DNA from: Opitutia bacterium
GTDB taxonomy: Bacteria > Verrucomicrobiota > Verrucomicrobiae > Opitutales > Opitutaceae
DNA length: 46,291 nucleotides
Assembly (NCBI GenBank): GCA_947442255.1
Contig: CANEVO010000015.1
Location: 1-46,291, forward strand
Direction of reading: 5' to 3'
Under the pieces are notes generated by a model, which saw only the letters and a program-made list of their open reading frames with translations, did no database searches and had not been told where the DNA came from. Every line of letters begins with the position of its first letter. Position 1 is the stretch's first letter. The position numbers were made by a program, and so were the translations under genes. Positions 42,973-46,291 of this stretch are shown piece by piece.

Positions 42973-43770
42973 ATGGCCCTGATCGACACCCACACGCATT
43001 TGGAATCCTTTGCCCGCAAGGGCCTGCTGCCGGACGCGCTGACCCGGGCGCGGGCCGCCGGCTTGGAGGCGATGATCACGATCGGCACCTCGCCGGACGA
43101 CTGGGCGATGTACCGGGAGATGGCGCGCGAGCACGTCGGGTTCGTCCATTACACCGTCGGATTGCACCCGTGTTCGGTCGACGGGCAATGGGAACAGGCA
43201 TTGGCCCAAGTGGAGGGCTTTTGGGGCGGAACGGATCGCCCGATTGGGTTGGGCGAAATCGGACTCGACCGGTTTCACCTGCCCAAGGACGCGGCGGAAG
43301 CGGAGAAGATCTTCGCGTGGCAAAAAGCGGCGTTTACCGGGGGCCTGGACATCGCGAAGCGACTCGGTTGTCCCGTCGTGGTGCATTCCCGCGGAGCGTT
43401 TCCCGAGTGCGTCGAGATGATCGATGCCAGCGGCGTCGACTGGACCCGCGTCGTGTTTCACTGCTTCACGGAAGGCGTCGCCGAGATCGGCGAACTGAAC
43501 CGGCGGGGTGGAGTGGGATCATTCACGGGCATCCTGACCTACAAGACGGCGGAGACGATCCGCGCGGCCGCCAAGGTGCAGGGGCTCCCGCGGCTCATGC
43601 TGGAAACCGACGCGCCCTACCTCACGCCGATGCCCCATCGCGGCAAACCCAACGAACCGGCTTTCCTGCGGCACACGGCGGAGTTCGCCGCGAAGGAAGT
43701 GTTTGGGATCGGCTACGACGAACTGGCGAAGACCAGCACGGCGAACGCGCGGGTATTCTTCGGGCTCTGA
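42973..43770 (+). CDS. TatD family metal-dependent hydrolase
   Basis: A 265-residue TIM-barrel hydrolase with the metal ligands DTHTHLE (His7, His9), GEIGLDRF, VVHSRGAF, VFHCFTEG and LETDAPYLTP. TatD-type enzymes are divalent-metal 3'-5' exonucleases or deoxyribonucleases active in DNA repair or quality control. The Ala/Gly-rich N-terminal helix after the HTH motif is ordinary for the family. It is likely co-transcribed with the M32 gene and converges on the HPr gene. Confidence 0.93.
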   Translation: MALIDTHTHLESFARKGLLPDALTRARAAGLEAMITIGTSPDDWAMYREMAREHVGFVHYTVGLHPCSVDGQWEQALAQVEGFWGGTDRPIGLGEIGLDRFHLPKDAAEAEKIFAWQKAAFTGGLDIAKRLGCPVVVHSRGAFPECVEMIDASGVDWTRVVFHCFTEGVAEIGELNRRGGVGSFTGILTYKTAETIRAAAKVQGLPRLMLETDAPYLTPMPHRGKPNEPAFLRHTAEFAAKEVFGIGYDELAKTSTANARVFFGL

Positions 43771-43854
43771 TCCATCGCGGAAACGCGAAAGAGCGAAGGC
43801 GCCGAACCGGATCGGGCCGGCTATTTGGGCGCCGACCGGGCGTCCCGGCGGCGC

Positions 43855-44154
43855 TTACGCCTCGTCGAACTTGCGCGCAAACAGCGCTTCGATCTCTGCG
43901 AGCATGGCGAGCGCGTCGTCGCCGCTGGCGATAAACTTGACCTTCGAGCCATTGCCCGCGGCCAGCATCATCAAGCCCATGATGCTCTTGCCGTTCACCT
44001 GCTCCTCGTCCTTTTCGACGAACACCTCTGCTTTGAACTTGTTGGTGATGCGGACGATCATCGCCGCAGGGCGCGCATGGATGCCCATCTTGTTCTGCAC
44101 GACCAACTCCTTGACGGCGGGTTGGACTGCAGGTGTGGCGTCGCTTTTGTTCAT
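43855..44154 (-). CDS. HPr family phosphocarrier protein
   Basis: 99 residues with the phosphorylatable His26 in KMGIHARPAAMIV and the regulatory Ser57 in NGKSIMGLMML. The Ser region suggests HPr-kinase control, as in HPr/Crh. A 15-residue N-terminal extension (MNKSDATPAVQPAVK) precedes the domain. No PTS enzyme I or EII gene is in the window, so it may serve regulation or a nitrogen-type PTS. ATG 44154 is preferred over an upstream start 16 codons earlier, which would crowd the divergent kdsB promoter. Confidence 0.92.
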   Translation of the reverse strand: MNKSDATPAVQPAVKELVVQNKMGIHARPAAMIVRITNKFKAEVFVEKDEEQVNGKSIMGLMMLAAGNGSKVKFIASGDDALAMLAEIEALFARKFDEA

Positions 44155-44231
44155 GACTTCGGAGAGACCGGTCAAAATCCGGGCCGTGGCGGTGGCTTGC
44201 AACTTAAAAACCGACTCTCAGGCTGCGCACA

Positions 44232-44975
44232 ATGGCCCAAACTGCGATCATTGTTCCTTGTCGCCTGGAATCCACCCGATTCCCCCGCAAGCTGTTACAT
44301 CAGATCAAAGGGCGTCCGTTGCTGCTGTGGGTGGCGGAGCGAATCGCCCGGGAAGCCCCTGAATTTCCCCTCGTTTTTGCGGTCGATCACGAACTTTTGC
44401 ACGAGTGCGTGGTGGGGGCGGGGTTTAAGGCGATCTTCACCGACCCGGCGCACCAAAGCGGCACGGACCGCATCGCGGAGGCCAACCGCACGGTGGGCGC
44501 CAGCCATGTCATCAACGTACAGGCCGACGAACCGCTGGTGACGGGCCGTCAGATTCGCGCGCTGGCCGAGTTGCTGGCGGGTGGGGCGCCGATGGCGACG
44601 CTGGTGACGCCGTTCAAACGGGTCGTCGATTTCTACAACGCCAATCAAGTGAAGGTCGTAATGCGGCGGGACGGGCGGGCGCTGTATTTCTCCCGCTCGC
44701 GGATGCCGTATTCCCGCGACCTCGGGCTGACCATCGACGATGCCTGGGTGCAGGCCAACCCCTGCTACAAGCACCTCGGCCTCTACGGCTATCAGGCGGA
44801 TCTGTTGGAGAAATTTGCGCAGCTGCCGCCGGGCCGCTACGAAACGGTGGAAAAACTCGAGCAACTGCGCGTGCTGGAAAACGGCTACGACATCTCCTGC
44901 GCCGTCACTGAAGACCCCGGCATCGGTGTCGATACGCCCGCGGATGCGGTGAAGTTCGAGCAGACGCTGGGATAG
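44232..44975 (+). CDS. kdsB: 3-deoxy-manno-octulosonate cytidylyltransferase
   Basis: Activates Kdo with CTP to CMP-Kdo for lipopolysaccharide assembly; cytosolic. The 247-residue protein is full length: IIVPCRLESTRFPRKLL, the Asp-containing INVQADEPLV, the ALYFSRSRMPYSRD segment and GVDTPADAVKFEQTL at the C-terminus. ATG 44232 follows 77 bp of divergent DNA shared with the HPr gene. Its presence supports a Gram-negative, LPS-bearing host. Confidence 0.96.
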   Translation: MAQTAIIVPCRLESTRFPRKLLHQIKGRPLLLWVAERIAREAPEFPLVFAVDHELLHECVVGAGFKAIFTDPAHQSGTDRIAEANRTVGASHVINVQADEPLVTGRQIRALAELLAGGAPMATLVTPFKRVVDFYNANQVKVVMRRDGRALYFSRSRMPYSRDLGLTIDDAWVQANPCYKHLGLYGYQADLLEKFAQLPPGRYETVEKLEQLRVLENGYDISCAVTEDPGIGVDTPADAVKFEQTLG

Positions 44976-45046
44976 GAGCTGAGGTGGAACTCAGGGAAAC
45001 GGGCTTCGGCGCCTTCTATTCCTGATTTCGCCAGCTCCACATTTCT

Positions 45047-46216
45047 TCAGATCTTCCCGGCCTTGCGGGCTTCCACCATCCGGTAGAAATCGAGAAACAG
45101 CGGGTCCGCGTCGTTGGGCCCGGGCGCCGCTTCGGGGTGATACTGCACGCTGAATACGGGCAGAGAAGTGTGGCGCAGGCCCTCGACGGTGTTGTCGTTG
45201 AGATTGATCTCGGTGATCTTGGCGCCCCGCTGCTCGATCGATTTCGGATCGGTCGCGAACCCGTGGTTTTGCGCGGTGATCGAAACCTTGCCGGTTTCGA
45301 GGTTCTTCACCGGCTGATTTCCGCCCCGATGGCCGAATTTCAACTTGAAGGTCGTGCCGCCCAGCGCGTGGGTCAGCATCTGATGGCCGAGACAGATGCC
45401 AAAAATGGGAAATTCGGGCAGCAGGCCCGTCACGGTCTTGTGAATGTAGGGCAGCGCCGCGGGATCGCCGGGGCCGTTCGAGAGAAACACGGCGTCGGGC
45501 TTGTGCTCGCGGATCTGTTCCGCGGTGGCCTGGGCAGGAAACACCTGCACCTCGAAGCCGTGGTTCACGAGCTTGCGGAAAATGCTGTGCTTCGCGCCGT
45601 AGTCGAAGGCGGCGACGCGGAATTTTTTCGCGGGTGAGCCGGGCAGGTGCATCGTCGTGCCGACCGGCAGGTAGGGGGTGTTGTGGCGCGAGGCGTCGGC
45701 CGCCGCCCATAGGTAGGGCTCCGTGCAGGTCACATCCTTCACGTAGTCGGCCCCCGCCATGTCCTGCCAGGTCCGGGCCCGCCGCGTCGCTTCCTCGTCG
45801 GTGATGGGCAGCGTGCTGAGGCAGCACTTCATCGCGCCGTCGACTCGGAGTTTTTTCGTGAGGGCTCGGGTGTCGACCTCGCTGATGCCGGGAATGCCGT
45901 GCTGCCGGAGGTAGTCGCCGAGGGAGAGCTTGCTCCGCCAGTTGCTGACCACGGGCGAAAGCTCGCGGACGACGAAGCCGGAGCACTTCGGCACTGCGGC
46001 CTCGGTGTCCTCTTCGTTCACCCCATAGTTGCCGATTTGCACGGCCGTCATGGTGACGATCTGGCCGAAGTAGGAAGGGTCGGTGACGATCTCCTGGTAT
46101 CCCGTCATCGACGTGTTGAAGACGCACTCGCCAGAAACGGTCGCATCGGCGCCGAAGGCGCGACCGCGGAAAACAGAACCATCTTCGAGCGCTAGGATTG
46201 CGGGCTTAAACGACAT
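45047..46216 (-). CDS. carA: Carbamoyl-phosphate synthase small subunit
   Basis: The glutaminase subunit that supplies ammonia to CarB for carbamoyl phosphate, feeding pyrimidine and arginine synthesis. The 389-residue protein has the N-terminal CPSase small-chain domain (ALEDGSVFRGRAFGADATVSGE, FNTSMTGYQEIVTDPSY) and the class I glutaminase with Cys275 in GICLGHQ and His360/Glu362 in QYHPEA. ATG 46216 (MSFKPAILALEDGS) matches family starts; a longer frame adds 20 residues. The carB gene is not in the window. The 75 bp upstream to the window edge show no clear promoter. Confidence 0.97.
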   Translation of the reverse strand: MSFKPAILALEDGSVFRGRAFGADATVSGECVFNTSMTGYQEIVTDPSYFGQIVTMTAVQIGNYGVNEEDTEAAVPKCSGFVVRELSPVVSNWRSKLSLGDYLRQHGIPGISEVDTRALTKKLRVDGAMKCCLSTLPITDEEATRRARTWQDMAGADYVKDVTCTEPYLWAAADASRHNTPYLPVGTTMHLPGSPAKKFRVAAFDYGAKHSIFRKLVNHGFEVQVFPAQATAEQIREHKPDAVFLSNGPGDPAALPYIHKTVTGLLPEFPIFGICLGHQMLTHALGGTTFKLKFGHRGGNQPVKNLETGKVSITAQNHGFATDPKSIEQRGAKITEINLNDNTVEGLRHTSLPVFSVQYHPEAAPGPNDADPLFLDFYRMVEARKAGKI

Positions 46217-46291
46217 TAAAGCCGAACGAAAGAGCGTCACCCGGGGCCTGCCAAGAGGTTTTGTGAAAATCTTCAAGATCCGGCGACCGGC

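Noticed and set aside
43771..43854. GC-rich complementary stretches between TatD and HPr as a terminator
   Set aside because: Pairing is interrupted in several places and there is no T-tract on either strand.
1..46291. tRNA, rRNA, CRISPR array, transposase, integrase or toxin-antitoxin genes
   Set aside because: Looked for along the window by eye; no cloverleaf with a T-loop, regular spacer repeats or characteristic motifs were seen.

Overview
The window is about 46 kb of GC-rich, densely coding bacterial chromosome. Its gene content points to Verrucomicrobiota, most likely an Opitutaceae-type bacterium. The pointers are four exported DUF1080 (3-keto-disaccharide hydrolase fold) proteins, two very large secreted beta-propeller/HEAT/cytochrome c proteins of the PVC-type heme-binding class, a Tat-exported DegT-type aminotransferase, and kdsB, which implies a Gram-negative envelope with Kdo. 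This placement is inferred from families, not from a marker gene. I found no rRNA, tRNA, CRISPR array, transposase or phage gene.

Layout. 0-5 kb: the 5' end of a 2-oxoacid:acceptor oxidoreductase alpha subunit, an exported lactonase, thymidine kinase, an exported alpha/beta hydrolase, an MFS transporter and 3-methyladenine DNA glycosylase I. 5-21 kb: an export-rich catabolic region with three tandem DUF1080 genes facing a propeller/HEAT/cytochrome c gene, a 1155-residue cytosolic protein that may be a PPi-type PEP carboxykinase, a ceramidase-like hydrolase, a fourth DUF1080 gene facing a second propeller/HEAT/cytochrome c gene, and the Tat-exported aminotransferase. 21-29.6 kb: a dicarboxylate/amino-acid symporter, a DUF2062 membrane protein, mobA facing a sulfite-oxidase-like molybdoenzyme, a small membrane protein and the helicase HrpA, whose gene carries two in-frame palindromic segments. 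29.8-34.6 kb: a tightly coupled LemA-TPM-TPM operon, a CBS protein, a dienelactone hydrolase with a coupled small lipoprotein-like gene, and an ABC ATPase. 34.7-37.7 kb: a block with a near-identical 17-bp palindrome at each end, holding an exported EEP-family phosphoesterase/nuclease with a probable OB-fold tail, an ArsC/Spx-like protein, a membrane-protein gene interrupted by an in-frame stop, and a small unknown gene. 37.8-46.3 kb: a membrane glycosyltransferase, a frameshifted DUF4097-like pseudogene, an acyltransferase, an M32 carboxypeptidase, TatD, HPr, kdsB and carA.

Working together. The strongest theme is extracytoplasmic carbohydrate oxidation and cleavage. Exported propeller/cytochrome proteins could oxidise glycosides, DUF1080 proteins could cleave 3-keto-glycosides, and an exported lactonase could open sugar lactones. 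The possible PEP carboxykinase would link central carbon and gluconeogenesis. The pathway is an inference from family knowledge and from the repeated convergent DUF1080/propeller arrangement. Start sites were chosen mainly from signal peptides, family N-termini and stop/start overlaps, because clear Shine-Dalgarno sequences are rare here.
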